Part shown: positions 47,710 through 58,920 of the stretch, piece after piece
Layout of the letters: every line of letters begins with the position of its first letter
Position numbering within the stretch: the stretch's first letter is position 1
Assembly: GCF_029210365.1 (NCBI RefSeq)
Contig: NZ_JARGES010000046.1
Location: 124,001-188,000 of the forward strand
Direction: 5' to 3'
Length of the DNA stretch: 64,000 nt
Source of the DNA: Mesorhizobium sp. YIM 152430
GTDB lineage: Bacteria > Pseudomonadota > Alphaproteobacteria > Rhizobiales > Rhizobiaceae
Notes under the pieces: generated by a model
What the model was told of the DNA's origin: nothing
Databases searched by the model: none
Seen by the model: only the letters and a program-made list of their open reading frames with translations
Made by a program: the position numbers and the translations under genes

Positions 47710-49077
47710 TCAGCCCTTGGCCGCCGCCCGCGCTTCCTTTTCGGCCTTCAGCCTTTCGCGCAACCGCGCGCCGAGCCCGTCCTTGTTCTCCTGCCGGGCG
47801 CGGCCGAAGGCAAGTGCGTCGGAGGGAACGCCGGCGGTGATGACGCTGCCCGAGGCGACATAGGCATTGTCGCCGATGGAAACCGGCGCGACGAGAGCCG
47901 AATTCGAGCCGATGAAGGCACCCGCGCCGATCTGCGTCAGGTGCTTGAGGAAGCCGTCATAATTGCAAGTGATCGTGCCGGCGCCGATATTCGCGCCCGC
48001 GCCGATCCTCGCATCGCCGATATAGGAGAGGTGGTTGATCTTGGCGCCGGCCGCCACATCGGCGTTCTTGACCTCGCAGAAATTGCCGACCTTGACCTTC
48101 TCGGCGAGGCGCGCGCCGGGGCGCAGCCGCGCGAAGGGGCCGATCTGGGCATGGTCGGCGATGATTGCGCCCTCCAGATGCGAGAAGGCATGGATGGTGA
48201 CGTTCGCGCCGATGGACACGCCCGGCCCGAAAACGACGTTCGGCTCGACGATCGTATCTGCGCCGATCTGCGTGTCGTGTGCAAAATGCACCGTTTCGGG
48301 CGCGACGAGCGTGACGCCCGCCAGCATCGTCTCGCGGCGCTTGCGCGCCTGCCAGACGGATTCGGCCTCGGCGAGTTGGATGCGATTGTTGACGCCCAGC
48401 ACGCTTTCCTCGTCGGCCGTCGTGGCGACGACTTTGAGGCCGCGCGTGGCGGCGATCTCGACGATGTCGGTCAGGTAGTATTCGCCCTTGGCATTGGCAT
48501 TGCCGACGGCTTCGAGAAGCGACAGGGCGTGTTCGCCGGAAATCGCCATCAGCCCGCCATTGCAGAAGGTGACGGCGCGCTCCGCCTCGGTGCAATCCTT
48601 GTCCTCGCGGATGGCGACGAGGCGGTCGCCATCCGTCAGGAGCCGGCCATAGCCGGAAGGATCGGCGGCCTCAAAACCCATCACGACGACGGCAGCGCCT
48701 TCGGCAAGCCCCTTGCGCAGCGCCGCGATGTCCTCGGCCTTGACGAGCGGCGTGTCGGCGAAGAGGACGAGGACGTCGTCATAACCTCCAGCGATGGCCT
48801 CGCGCGCAGCGAGAACGGCATGGGCGGTGCCGAGGCGCTCGTGCTGGAGATAAAGCCGGGCGCCGGGCGCGACGTTCGTCGCGGCCTTCAGCACGTCGTC
48901 CGACTGGCGGCCGGCGACGATGGCAAGATCGGCGCGCCCGCCCGCCTGCGCGGCGCGCGCCGCATGACAGACCAGTGGCAGGCCGGCGACCTCGTGCAGC
49001 ACCTTCGGCCTGGCGCTCTTCATGCGCGTGCCTTCGCCGGCGGCAAGGACGATTGCAAGGCAGGTTCGTTCGGTCAT
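47710..49077 (-). CDS. glmU: Bifunctional GlmU (UDP-N-acetylglucosamine pyrophosphorylase / glucosamine-1-phosphate acetyltransferase)
   Basis: Makes UDP-GlcNAc for peptidoglycan and lipid A. The N-terminal uridyltransferase has [20 protein letters not shown]; the C-terminal half is a left-handed beta-helix acetyltransferase with hexapeptide repeats (e.g. [20 protein letters not shown] read in parts). The 455-residue length is normal. ATG 49077 gives the standard [10 protein letters not shown] start; an ATG 30 nt upstream adds a basic leader. It is single-gene, divergent from galE. Confidence 0.96.
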   Translation of the reverse strand: MTERTCLAIVLAAGEGTRMKSARPKVLHEVAGLPLVCHAARAAQAGGRADLAIVAGRQSDDVLKAATNVAPGARLYLQHERLGTAHAVLAAREAIAGGYDDVLVLFADTPLVKAEDIAALRKGLAEGAAVVVMGFEAADPSGYGRLLTDGDRLVAIREDKDCTEAERAVTFCNGGLMAISGEHALSLLEAVGNANAKGEYYLTDIVEIAATRGLKVVATTADEESVLGVNNRIQLAEAESVWQARKRRETMLAGVTLVAPETVHFAHDTQIGADTIVEPNVVFGPGVSIGANVTIHAFSHLEGAIIADHAQIGPFARLRPGARLAEKVKVGNFCEVKNADVAAGAKINHLSYIGDARIGAGANIGAGTITCNYDGFLKHLTQIGAGAFIGSNSALVAPVSIGDNAYVASGSVITAGVPSDALAFGRARQENKDGLGARLRERLKAEKEARAAAKG

Positions 49078-49217
49078 CGATCTCTCTTTGCGGCTGGTTC
49101 GGCGCATCGTCTAGCACCTTGGAACGGTTCGCGCCAAGACGAGTGAATTCCTTCACGCGATGGTAAGTCCGCCCGTCTAGTCTGTGGCCTGTCGGTTCAA
49201 AATGCTGAGAGTTCCAG

Positions 49218-50207
49218 ATGACCGTTCTCGTGACCGGCGGCGCCGGCTATATCGGATCGCACATGGTCTGGCGTCTGCTCGACCAGGGCGAGGATGTGGT
49301 GGTGCTCGACCGGCTGTCGACGGGCTTCCACTGGGCGGTTCCGGCAGAAGCAGAACTCGTCGTCGGCGACATCGCCGACCAGGAACTGGTCGAGGCCACG
49401 ATCAGGCGGCGCGATGTCGACGCGATCATCCATTTTGCCGGATCGATCGTGGTGCCCGATTCGGTCGCCGATCCGCTCGGCTACTATCAGAACAACACCG
49501 TGAAGTCGCGTGCGCTGATCGAAAGCGCTGTGCGGTCCGGCGTGCCGCACTTCATCTTTTCATCGACCGCCGCCGTCTACGGAACGCCGAGCGTGTCGCC
49601 GGTAGCCGAGAATGCGGAACTGAAGCCCGAATCGCCCTACGGCACCTCCAAGCTGATGACCGAGATCATGCTGCGCGACACGGCCGCGGCGCATGATCTC
49701 GCCTATACGGTGCTGCGCTATTTCAACGTCGCGGGCGCCGATCCGGGGCTGCGGGCGGGGCAATCGACCAAGGGCGCGACGCATCTGATCAAGGTCGCGG
49801 CGGAAGCGGCGACCGGCAAGCGCGCTGGCATCGACGTCTATGGCACCGACTACCCGACGCCGGACGGCACCTGCGTGCGCGACTACATCCATGTCAGCGA
49901 TCTCGTCGATGCCCATGCGCTGGCGCTGGCGCGGTTGCGCGCAGGCGGCGGGAACCTGATCGCCAATTGCGGCTATGGAACGGGCTATTCGGTGTTCGAG
50001 GTTATCGACGCGGTCAAGCGCGTCGTCGGGCGCGATTTCGAGGTTCGCACCGGCTCGCGTCGCCCCGGCGACGCCATCTCCATCGTCGCCGATCCGTCGC
50101 GCGCCAGGGCCGAATTCGGGTGGCAGCCCCGCCATGCCGATCTCGACACGATTGTCGCCCATGCCGTGCAGTGGGAAGAGCATCTGCGCTTCCTCAACGC
50201 CGCCTGA
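49218..50207 (+). CDS. galE: UDP-glucose 4-epimerase
   Basis: Interconverts UDP-glucose and UDP-galactose for surface polysaccharides. The 329 residues are an extended short-chain dehydrogenase: NAD motif GGAGYIGS (7-14), Ser-Ser-Thr at about 115-117, catalytic Y141 and K145 (YGTSK), and RYFNVAGADP and DGTCVRDYIHVSDL, all typical of GalE/ExoB. The start ATG follows an AGAGTTCCAG stretch. The rhizobial homologue is often called exoB; nearby pgm also belongs to nucleotide-sugar supply. Confidence 0.95.
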   Translation: MTVLVTGGAGYIGSHMVWRLLDQGEDVVVLDRLSTGFHWAVPAEAELVVGDIADQELVEATIRRRDVDAIIHFAGSIVVPDSVADPLGYYQNNTVKSRALIESAVRSGVPHFIFSSTAAVYGTPSVSPVAENAELKPESPYGTSKLMTEIMLRDTAAAHDLAYTVLRYFNVAGADPGLRAGQSTKGATHLIKVAAEAATGKRAGIDVYGTDYPTPDGTCVRDYIHVSDLVDAHALALARLRAGGGNLIANCGYGTGYSVFEVIDAVKRVVGRDFEVRTGSRRPGDAISIVADPSRARAEFGWQPRHADLDTIVAHAVQWEEHLRFLNAA

Positions 50208-50336
50208 CCAGAAAACCCTGACGTGTCTTGTAGACGCTGCAAGAGGGAGTCCTGGGGATCGCTGGCAATTGTGGCGATGCGGCCGGAGTTTTCTGCTAGG
50301 ACCGAATGAGGGACGCGCGAAACCGGCGGGCGCTGA

Positions 50337-51146
50337 ATGACGATCGACCATGGCGAGGCACTGACGCGGCTCGAACCCCTGGCGCTGGCCGCCGGCAAGA
50401 TCGTGCTCGACGCCTATCGGGGCGGCTGCGCCGTCGAGACCAAGAGCGACGACAGCCCGGTGACCTTTGCCGACCGCGAGGCGGAACGGATCATTCTTGC
50501 CGGTCTGCGGCATGATTTTCCCGCGATACCGATCGTCGCGGAAGAAGAGGTGAGCGCCGGGCGGATGCCCGCCGATCTCGACACCATGTTCTTCCTCGTC
50601 GATCCGCTCGACGGCACGCGCGAATTCGTCAATCGCTCCGAGGATTTCACCGTCAACATCGCGTTGGTCGTCAACGGTGATCCGGTGCTCGGCATCGTCT
50701 ATGCGCCGGCCCGCCACCAGCTCTATCTCGGCCGGCCGGGCCGGTGCCAGATGGCACGAACGACTGACGATCACGAGATCGAAGGACGGCGGGAGATTCA
50801 CACGCAGGCGCCAGGGCCGACCCCGGTGGTGGTGGCCAGCCGCTCGCATCGCACGATCGAGACGAACGACTATCTGGCGAAGCTGCCGCAGGCCGAGATC
50901 GTCTCGGTCGGCTCGTCGCTGAAATTCTGCATGATCGCCAGCGGAGCTGCGGATTTCTATCCGCGCTTCGGGCCGACCATGCAATGGGACACGGCGGCGG
51001 GCGACGCGGTTCTGCGCGCTGCCGGCGGGCGCACGCGCACGCTGGATGGCGAGGCGCTGCGGTATGGCTGCTCGGGCAAGCCGGACGTCGCCGCCTTCGC
51101 CAATCCGTGGTTCATCTCGGATTGCGGGGTGGACCTGCCTGTTTAG
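50337..51146 (+). CDS. cysQ: 3'(2'),5'-bisphosphate nucleotidase
   Basis: Dephosphorylates PAP (and PAPS), recycling the by-product of sulfate assimilation and lipid sulfation. The 269 residues show the lithium-sensitive phosphatase motifs: EE at 69-70, D89-P-L-D92-G-T, and the second motif WDTAAGDAVL. The start ATG at 50337 has no strong ribosome-binding site. Its last bases overlap those of the convergent DegT aminotransferase gene. Confidence 0.93.
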   Translation: MTIDHGEALTRLEPLALAAGKIVLDAYRGGCAVETKSDDSPVTFADREAERIILAGLRHDFPAIPIVAEEEVSAGRMPADLDTMFFLVDPLDGTREFVNRSEDFTVNIALVVNGDPVLGIVYAPARHQLYLGRPGRCQMARTTDDHEIEGRREIHTQAPGPTPVVVASRSHRTIETNDYLAKLPQAEIVSVGSSLKFCMIASGAADFYPRFGPTMQWDTAAGDAVLRAAGGRTRTLDGEALRYGCSGKPDVAAFANPWFISDCGVDLPV

Positions 51147-52273
51147 TCAGCCGCGTTGCGCTTCACGAAGTTGCGGATCGACTGGATGATCTTGTCCTGA
51201 TCGGCCTCGGACAGATAGGGGTGCATCGGCAGGCACAGGATGCGCGAGGAGAGGCCCTCGGAGACCGGCAGGCCGGCCGGGGTGCGCGGGAAGTGTTTGT
51301 AGGCGGTCTGCAAGTGGAGCGGCTTGACGTAGTAGATTACCGACGGGATGCCGTCGGACGTCAGATGCGCCTTGAGGCCGTCGCGGGCGGAATGCTCGAT
51401 GGCGAACTGCGCCCAGGCCGAGCGGTTGTTCTCGGGCAAATTCGGAACCTTGACGACATCGCCGAGCGCGTCGTTATAGCGCCGGGCGATGCGCTCGCGC
51501 GCTTCCATCTCGTCTTCGAGGATGGCGAGCTTTTCGATCAGGATCGCCGCCTGGATCGTGTCGAGGCGCGAGTTGAGGCCGATATGGACGTTGTCATATT
51601 GCGTCTCGCCCTTGCCGTGGAAGGCGAAGGAGCGGAGCTTGTCGGCGAAGGCCGCGTCGTTGGTGAACATCGCGCCGCCGTCGCCATAGCAGCCGAGCGG
51701 CTTGGCGGGATAGAAGCTGGTCGAGCCGACATGGCCGAACGCGCCGCATTTCGCGCCGTTGCGGATGCCGCCGATGGACTGCGCGGCGTCCTCGATGACG
51801 AGCAGATTTTCACGACGGGCGATTGCGTTCAGCGCATCGTAGTCGGCGGCGAGGCCGAAGAGATCGACCGGGATGATCGCCTTCGGCGTCAGGCGTCCTT
51901 CGGACTTCACCATGGCGATGGCGGCTTCGAGGCTGGCGATGTCGATATTGTAGGTGTCGGGATCGACGTCGACGAAGATCGGCTCGGCCTTGGCGAGCGC
52001 GACGACTTCGGCGGTCGCGGCGAAGGTGAAACTCGGCACGAAGACGGCGTCGCCCGGACCGATGCCGGAGGCATAGAGCGGCAGGAGCAGCGCATCCGTG
52101 CCGTTGGCGCAGGCGACGACGTGATCGACGCCGACATAATCGGCCAGCCGCTTCTCGAATTCCCCGACCTCGGGGCCGAGGATATAGCGGCCCTCAGTGA
52201 CAACCTTGTCGATCGCTGTCTTGAGACGGTCGGCAATGCGGTCGCGCTGGGCGCCGAGATCGATGAACTGCAT
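51143..52273 (-). CDS. DegT/DnrJ/EryC1/StrS aminotransferase
   Basis: A 376-residue PLP-dependent sugar aminotransferase of the kind that adds amino groups to nucleotide-bound keto-sugars. Visible motifs: the start FIDLGAQRDRI, ANGTDALLLPLY, EDAAQSIGG and the PLP Lys in YPAKPLGCYGDGGAM. Fold and motifs are complete. It is next to cysQ and near galE and pgm, which would fit surface polysaccharide synthesis, but no glycosyltransferases are adjacent. The exact sugar is unknown; WecE/ArnB/PseC-like functions are possible. Confidence 0.92.
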   Translation of the reverse strand: MQFIDLGAQRDRIADRLKTAIDKVVTEGRYILGPEVGEFEKRLADYVGVDHVVACANGTDALLLPLYASGIGPGDAVFVPSFTFAATAEVVALAKAEPIFVDVDPDTYNIDIASLEAAIAMVKSEGRLTPKAIIPVDLFGLAADYDALNAIARRENLLVIEDAAQSIGGIRNGAKCGAFGHVGSTSFYPAKPLGCYGDGGAMFTNDAAFADKLRSFAFHGKGETQYDNVHIGLNSRLDTIQAAILIEKLAILEDEMEARERIARRYNDALGDVVKVPNLPENNRSAWAQFAIEHSARDGLKAHLTSDGIPSVIYYVKPLHLQTAYKHFPRTPAGLPVSEGLSSRILCLPMHPYLSEADQDKIIQSIRNFVKRNAAD

Positions 52274-52341
52274 GGGACGTGATCAATCCGAAATTGCCGG
52301 ATGGCGGCTTGGTGCCGGCTTGCGGCAGCGCATCCGGGAGG

Positions 52342-52416
52342 TGGCTGGGGCGCCTGGATTCGAACCAGGGAATGGCGGTACCAAAAACCGCTGCCTTACC
52401 GCTTGGCTACGCCCCA
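52342..52416 (-). tRNA. tRNA-Gln (anticodon TTG)
   Basis: A 75-nt cloverleaf on the minus strand. Acceptor TGGGGCG pairs with CGCCCCA, followed by GCCA. Anticodon loop is TTTTGGT with UUG, and the T-arm GGTTCGAATCC is regular. It lies in the 388-nt gap between the DegT gene and pgm. The rest of the gap holds only a palindrome at 52494-52513. Confidence 0.95.
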
Positions 52417-52478
52417 ATGCGAGCGGATGAGTGCATATCGCGCCGACCCCGGCAGGTAAAGCGCAAAATCGGGCGTGA

Positions 52479-54290
<1,812 letters not shown>

Positions 54291-54291
54291 C

Positions 54292-56010
54292 TCACTGAAC
54301 CAGCACGGGTCGTCCGCAATCGACATGGTGGACGCGGATGTCGGCTTCGCCGAGCGAGATGCCGAGGGCGGCGAGGAGGCCGTCGAGGACGGGATCGACG
54401 GCGCCGAGTGTGTCGCCGACAAGGCCGCCCAACGTGCCGGTGAGGCCGGGAGGAATACCGAGGCCAAGGCCGAGCGGCTTGACCTCCAGCCTGAGGTTGG
54501 ACAGCAGCGAACCTGAAAGGGTCTGGAGCGTGTTGCGCGTGCGGACCGTCTTGACCGTTCCGGCTGAAACGTCGCTCGCCGAGAACTGAAGCGTGTCTGC
54601 CGCCATGTTGGTGGCGGCCGCATGGGCGCGGCCATTGACCGTCAGCAGTATCGGCACATGCAGGAGCCGGGCGTCCTTCAGATGCGGCGCGCGGCTGAAA
54701 TCGTGCATTCTTGCGGCGTCGGCCTCGGCCAGATGAAGTTCGACGATGCCGGGCTTCGCCTCGACGCCGGCGCGCGCGCTCTCGGGCCGTCCCGTCGGGC
54801 AGGACGCCGATTGCAGCCGCGCCTCGCCATGGGCGACGTCGACGAAGAGCGGGACATGGACGCCAACGCCGAGCAGCGGGCCGATGCGGGCATCGAGCCG
54901 GATGCGGGTCTGGACCGTGCGCACGATCGAGCCGGCGGGGCCGAGCGCGAACCAGGACTTGCCCTGCGGCGGCTCGCCGATCGCGACGGTGGCTGTGAGG
55001 TCGAGAAGGCCGGGGACAGAGTTTCCGAGATCGAGCGTCACCTGGTTGCTGCCATTGGCAAGAGCGGCAGCCGCGTTGAGCAGCGGCACCGCGCCGATCA
55101 CCGCATCGAGACCGGCGGCGATGCCGTCGATCCTCGCCATTTCCAGCGTGCCCGGATCGAGGAGCCGGCGCAGCGGCAGCGTTCGTGAAGCGGGAACGCC
55201 CGATGCAAGACGTTGCAGGACCGTGCGGGCGGTCAGCCCGACGCCGGGCGTCTGCGAGAGCGCGCGCAACACGTCGCGCATGGCGACTTCGGCGGCAAGC
55301 AACTCGTCATATGTCGCGGCCGTCAGGTCGGCCTGAACGCCAAGCTGCTCGACGAAGGCGAGAAGCCCGACATCCGTATCGAGCAGGGCGCGGTAGTCCA
55401 TGGCGTTGAGGCTGATATTCGCGCCGAGAAGCTTCGCCAGCAGCATGTTGGCAACGCCGCCTTCAAGGCTGGCAAGGCGCGAGCCGATGGAAAAGGACGC
55501 CTTCGGCACCATCGAGGCGACGGCCGCCGTGCGGATGAGCGGCGCATCGACCAGCGAGGCGGAAAAGTAGCGGCGCGCATGGCTTTCGAATTCGACCCGG
55601 ACGGCATTGGCAGGCTGCGCGCCCGCAACGAAGCGCTGGCCGGCGGCGATCTGCGGGTCGGGCGAATAGGCGCCCGGCGTCACGAAGACGCGGCCGGCCG
55701 GTTCGATTTCTTCTTGCCGTGACGGGGCCTGCGTGTCGCCGGCAAGGTCCGCCAGCGTGCGGACCGTGACATTCGACCAGCCATTGTCGGCGAAAACGGC
55801 TTCGGCCGCCTGTGCGGCGCGCTCCGGCGCGCGCACTGCCGTCATGGCCGCGAGGTCGGTCAGGTTCTGGGCGCTGCGACGCTCGACGAAAAAGGAACCG
55901 GCATCCACGCCGAGGGCGGTAACGAGGATCAGCACCGGGCTGACGAGTGCGGTCATGGTGGCGAAATTGCCGCGGCGGTCACGGGCGAGACGAGGAAGGA
56001 GGCGCCGCAT
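54292..56010 (-). CDS. TadG-like pilus/envelope protein
   Basis: A 572-residue secreted or membrane-anchored protein. The N-terminus (RRGNFATMTALVSPVLILVT) is the TadE/TadG class pilin-like helix, with the GNFA-type motif of TadG. The long C-terminal part (about 40-572) contains beta-rich segments, Ala/Leu-rich stretches and a single late Cys pair (SASC and HVDCG). Start ATG at 56010 overlaps the tadE stop (TGATG). Usually TadG works with the Flp/Tad pilus machinery, but no other tad/cpa genes are in this window. Confidence 0.82.
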   Translation of the reverse strand: MRRLLPRLARDRRGNFATMTALVSPVLILVTALGVDAGSFFVERRSAQNLTDLAAMTAVRAPERAAQAAEAVFADNGWSNVTVRTLADLAGDTQAPSRQEEIEPAGRVFVTPGAYSPDPQIAAGQRFVAGAQPANAVRVEFESHARRYFSASLVDAPLIRTAAVASMVPKASFSIGSRLASLEGGVANMLLAKLLGANISLNAMDYRALLDTDVGLLAFVEQLGVQADLTAATYDELLAAEVAMRDVLRALSQTPGVGLTARTVLQRLASGVPASRTLPLRRLLDPGTLEMARIDGIAAGLDAVIGAVPLLNAAAALANGSNQVTLDLGNSVPGLLDLTATVAIGEPPQGKSWFALGPAGSIVRTVQTRIRLDARIGPLLGVGVHVPLFVDVAHGEARLQSASCPTGRPESARAGVEAKPGIVELHLAEADAARMHDFSRAPHLKDARLLHVPILLTVNGRAHAAATNMAADTLQFSASDVSAGTVKTVRTRNTLQTLSGSLLSNLRLEVKPLGLGLGIPPGLTGTLGGLVGDTLGAVDPVLDGLLAALGISLGEADIRVHHVDCGRPVLVQ

Positions 56011-56426
56011 CACACGCCTCCGATCCGCACCGTCGAGCGACGTTCGATGGTGGTCGAAGGCAGCACCACGCCGTCGAAGAGGTTCCAGATGGGCAGATGC
56101 CGCGCGTCGTAGCGCAGGTCGACCACGAAGCGCGTGCCGTCGACCGCGCTGTCGACGACACTGATCTGCAATTTTTCCGGATCAAGAAGACCATAGCCCC
56201 GTGCGTGGCTGGCGATGAAGGACAGCGCCATGTCGCGCCGTTCCGCCTCGTGCAGGCCGGCAACCGAAAGGCGGGCCGCTTCGGAAGCCAGTTGCTGCAC
56301 CGAATGCGCTGCGCCCAGATAGATGCCGTAGGCGATGATCCCGAACAGGAACATCAGATAGATTGGCGAAAGGATCGCGAACTCGACCGCCGCCGACCCC
56401 TTCCTGCATGTCCATCCAGCCGTCAT
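56010..56426 (-). CDS. TadE-like pseudopilin
   Basis: A 138-residue protein with one N-terminal helix (about 12-32). The pseudopilin-like motif SAAVEFAILSPIYLMF, with Glu in the expected place for prepilin-type processing, marks TadE. ATG 56426 has GGAG 6 nt upstream; an ATG 12 nt earlier has no ribosome-binding site. The stop overlaps the tadG start. A 233-nt AT-richer gap upstream probably holds the promoter. Confidence 0.85.
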   Translation of the reverse strand: MTAGWTCRKGSAAVEFAILSPIYLMFLFGIIAYGIYLGAAHSVQQLASEAARLSVAGLHEAERRDMALSFIASHARGYGLLDPEKLQISVVDSAVDGTRFVVDLRYDARHLPIWNLFDGVVLPSTTIERRSTVRIGGV

Positions 56427-56671
56427 GGTTGTCTCCATCGGTTAAATGCACGTCAAGATTGCAATAAAAGACGAACAAACCGTCAAAATACACGCTTGAA
56501 TTGTAGTTTGGACAAAAGGGTGCGGCATCGCGCTGTGACCTGAACACCACGCAGGCCACACCATGCGCAGGGCGTCTCACAAAATGTATCGCGCGGTAAC
56601 CATAAATCGGTCTAATTGTGAGGCATGGTGGCAAGCACCAACGAATCGCGTCGCAAGGGAGAGTGGCCGAT

Positions 56672-57571
56672 ATGATCATGCGTTCGGGCAAACGCAGGAA
56701 GCAGGCGCGAGCCTTCGCCACCTTGATCATGCTCCTCGTCGCCGCCTGGGCGACCGCGGCGCATACCGTTCCCGAATACGTGCTCTTCCGTGACCGGCTG
56801 GCGCTCGACATCCTGAAATTCGACAGCAAGCTGAAGCTGGAGCCGATCGACCTGACGGCGGCGGACGGGCTGAAGCTGCGCTCCTATTACTTTGCGCCGC
56901 AGCCCGGCAAGCCGCTGATCGTCTACTTTCCCGACCGGCTCGGCGACATCATCTACAAGCCACGCCACCTGACGGCGCTCGCCGAGGAGGGCCATGGGCT
57001 GCTCCTGACCGGCTATCGCGGTTATGGCGGCAATCCGGGCCTGCCAAGCGAGGCGATGCTCTATGCGGACGCCTCCGCGATGATGGATCGCATCGCGGCC
57101 GACGACCTCGCGCCGGACGGCGTCATCGTCTACGGCTATTCGATGGGAACGGGCGTGGCGAGCTACGTCGCCTCGCGGGCCGAGACGCTGGGTCTCGTTC
57201 TGGAAGCGCCGTTCACGACGTTCGGGGATGCGGTGCGCCAGCAGTTCTCGCAGGTTCCCGAGTGGCTGCTGCGCACGAAGTTCGACACCCGTTCGCGGAT
57301 AAACAAGGTCGAGGCGCCGATCCTGATCCTTGCCGGCGGCAAGGATCAGATCACCCCCGCGCGGTTCGCCGAGCATCTCGCGGCCATGAATTCGGACCGC
57401 ACCTCGCTGGTCGTGGTGCCTGACGGCAATCACCTGAACCTGATCCGCAAGGGCGGCGCTGCTGCCGTGCATGGCTTTCTGGCAAAGCTCAAGGCGCCGC
57501 TGGCCGGAACGCAGACGGACATGGCCTATGGCGACGCGCCCCATGTCCTGCCGGTCAGCAACGTCTACTGA
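56672..57571 (+). CDS. Alpha/beta hydrolase (Bem46/ABHD-like)
   Basis: A 299-residue membrane-anchored hydrolase: basic N-terminus and one helix (about 13-32), then an alpha/beta fold. Catalytic Ser is S157 in GYSMGTG, Asp is D225 in GGKDQITP and His is H254 in PDGNHLNL. The oxyanion region YFPDRLGDI and GYRGYGGNPG resemble Bem46/ABHD13-type serine hydrolases. ATG 56672 has AAGGGAGAG at about 9-10 nt upstream. The C-terminal 30 residues are poorly conserved. Substrate unknown; probably an ester or thioester. Confidence 0.88.
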   Translation: MIMRSGKRRKQARAFATLIMLLVAAWATAAHTVPEYVLFRDRLALDILKFDSKLKLEPIDLTAADGLKLRSYYFAPQPGKPLIVYFPDRLGDIIYKPRHLTALAEEGHGLLLTGYRGYGGNPGLPSEAMLYADASAMMDRIAADDLAPDGVIVYGYSMGTGVASYVASRAETLGLVLEAPFTTFGDAVRQQFSQVPEWLLRTKFDTRSRINKVEAPILILAGGKDQITPARFAEHLAAMNSDRTSLVVVPDGNHLNLIRKGGAAAVHGFLAKLKAPLAGTQTDMAYGDAPHVLPVSNVY

Positions 57572-57657
57572 CAATTGCCGATATATGTATGGGAATGGCG
57601 CGCGCACGGCGAAAGTTGGCGCGCACCCGAGCCGCGCAGTCGCGCCGTCATCGGCGG

Positions 57658-57762
57658 CTACCAGTGCATACTGGTCAGGAAGATGTAGAGGAAAGAGCCG
57701 AGCATTGCGGCAGCGATGCCGCCCAGCACCCACTCGAAAGCGGAAAGGCGTAGATGCTTCAT
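57658..57762 (-). CDS. 34-aa small membrane protein
   Basis: A 34-residue protein with a basic start (MKHLRLSAFEW) and a helix (about 12-30, VLGGIAAAMLGSFLYIFL). A near-consensus GGAGGA ribosome-binding site lies 7 nt before the ATG, which is strong support for a short gene that length cut-offs would miss. It is convergent with the hydrolase. Function unknown. Confidence 0.6.
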   Translation of the reverse strand: MKHLRLSAFEWVLGGIAAAMLGSFLYIFLTSMHW

Positions 57763-57873
57763 CTGGTGTTCCTCCAGGAGCCGAAGCGGCTCCAATCCCC
57801 AGTGTGACAGATCGTGGCGATCATGCCACCGAAAAGGGCGGGGAGGACGAAACCAAAAAGAAGCGCCGGAAAC

Positions 57874-57898
57874 AAAAAAGGCCGGGCTGAACCCGACC
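57874..57898 (-). terminator. Intrinsic terminator on the minus strand
   Basis: On the minus strand the stem GGTCGGG and CCCGGCC (one G-T wobble) with a TTCAG loop is followed by TTTTTTG. It lies 132 nt beyond the cspA stop and probably ends that transcript. It could also separate it from the 34-aa gene further on. Confidence 0.65.
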
Positions 57899-58030
57899 TT
57901 TCCGTCGCCTGAGGAAATCCGCTGCCAGTACATCCGTGGTCAGCAATTCCCGTCAGGCATTTCGGCGGCATCAAGAGCATGTCCGTCGCGCGCAAGACGC
58001 GCGTTCGGCGCTCGACGCCAGCCGAATTTC

Positions 58031-58240
58031 TTAGACGGCGCGAAGGTTCTCGGCAGAATTCTTGCCCGAACGCTTGTCCTGGACAACTTCGAAGCTGATC
58101 TTCTGGCCTTCGTTGAGGCCGTTCATGCCCGAACGCTCAACGGCCGAGATGTGAACGAAAACGTCCGTGCCGCCCTGGTCGGGCTCGATGAAGCCAAAAC
58201 CCTTGGTCGAATTGAACCACTTAACGGTACCTGTAGGCAT
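58031..58240 (-). CDS. Cold-shock protein (CspA family)
   Basis: A 69-residue single cold-shock domain that binds single-stranded RNA/DNA. RNP1 is KGFGFIE (about 13-19) and RNP2 is VFVHISAV (about 27-34). ATG 58240 has AAGGAG about 6 nt upstream. The 157-nt upstream gap could hold a structured 5' leader, as in other cspA genes. Terminated at 57874-57898. Confidence 0.95.
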   Translation of the reverse strand: MPTGTVKWFNSTKGFGFIEPDQGGTDVFVHISAVERSGMNGLNEGQKISFEVVQDKRSGKNSAENLRAV

Positions 58241-58397
58241 AACGATCTCCTTGGAATCGCTCGTGTAGACAGAAGCCCTTTTGGATCGGGCGTTTAGATC
58301 GATTATGGGAGGGACGTTCGTCGCAGGCGCCGTGGCGCAAAACAAAAATCATCTAGCAAGATCGATGCGCCAGATGTGGCGTCGCCGCCCCCAAAAG

Positions 58398-58622
58398 TCA
58401 AACCTTTATTTTCTTCGCCGCCTTTTTGGTCTTCGGGGCGGGCGCTTCCCTGGCCTCGGCGGCCTCCCTTTCCATCCGCAGCAATTGCAGGCGTGCAGTC
58501 TTCTTTTCGCGTGCGGTCACCTCGTCGTCGATGATCGCGCGGGCGGCTGCCGTCGTGATGTCGGCCTTGGCAGAAGGCGACGGCTTGGCCGTCTTGAAGA
58601 CGGGATTGTTCAGATCAGACAC
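58398..58622 (-). CDS. Small basic conserved protein (hypothetical), GTG start
   Basis: A 74-residue protein starting at GTG 58622. Sequence: MSDLNNPVFKTAKPSPSAKA, a helical Arg/Glu-rich middle (EREAAEAR) and a Lys/Ala-rich tail (KTKKAAKKIKV) that resembles nucleic-acid-binding or histone-like tails. It is typical of a conserved rhizobial small protein; function unknown. It is next to tRNA-Pro. Confidence 0.7.
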   Translation of the reverse strand: MSDLNNPVFKTAKPSPSAKADITTAAARAIIDDEVTAREKKTARLQLLRMEREAAEAREAPAPKTKKAAKKIKV

Positions 58623-58765
58623 TTCCGGAACTACCTCTCGATTGGCTGGGCGACCGAGCGCAATACCGGGTCGAACGACAAGAAGCGCCTGCGGCGCTCT
58701 CAGCCAATATAGGTCGTTTCGCTGGGAAATGCCAGAAGCAGGGCGAGAAGTCCCTGAAGTGTCTA

Positions 58766-58842
58766 TGGTCGGAGTGGCAGGATTTGAACCTGCGACCCCC
58801 TCGTCCCGAACGAGGTGCGCTACCAGGCTGCGCTACACTCCG
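58766..58842 (-). tRNA. tRNA-Pro (anticodon CGG)
   Basis: A 77-nt cloverleaf on the minus strand. Acceptor CGGAGTG pairs with CACTCCG, followed by ACCA. Anticodon loop TTCGGGA gives anticodon CGG; the T-arm GGTTCAAATCC is regular. It lies 78 nt beyond the 3' end of betB. Confidence 0.95.
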
Positions 58843-58920
58843 CGACCAGACGGCGGGCTTATAACCGGGGTTCGGTATGCCCGCAAGGCCCGCCCGGTCC
58901 TTTCGAGCGAAATCGATGCG

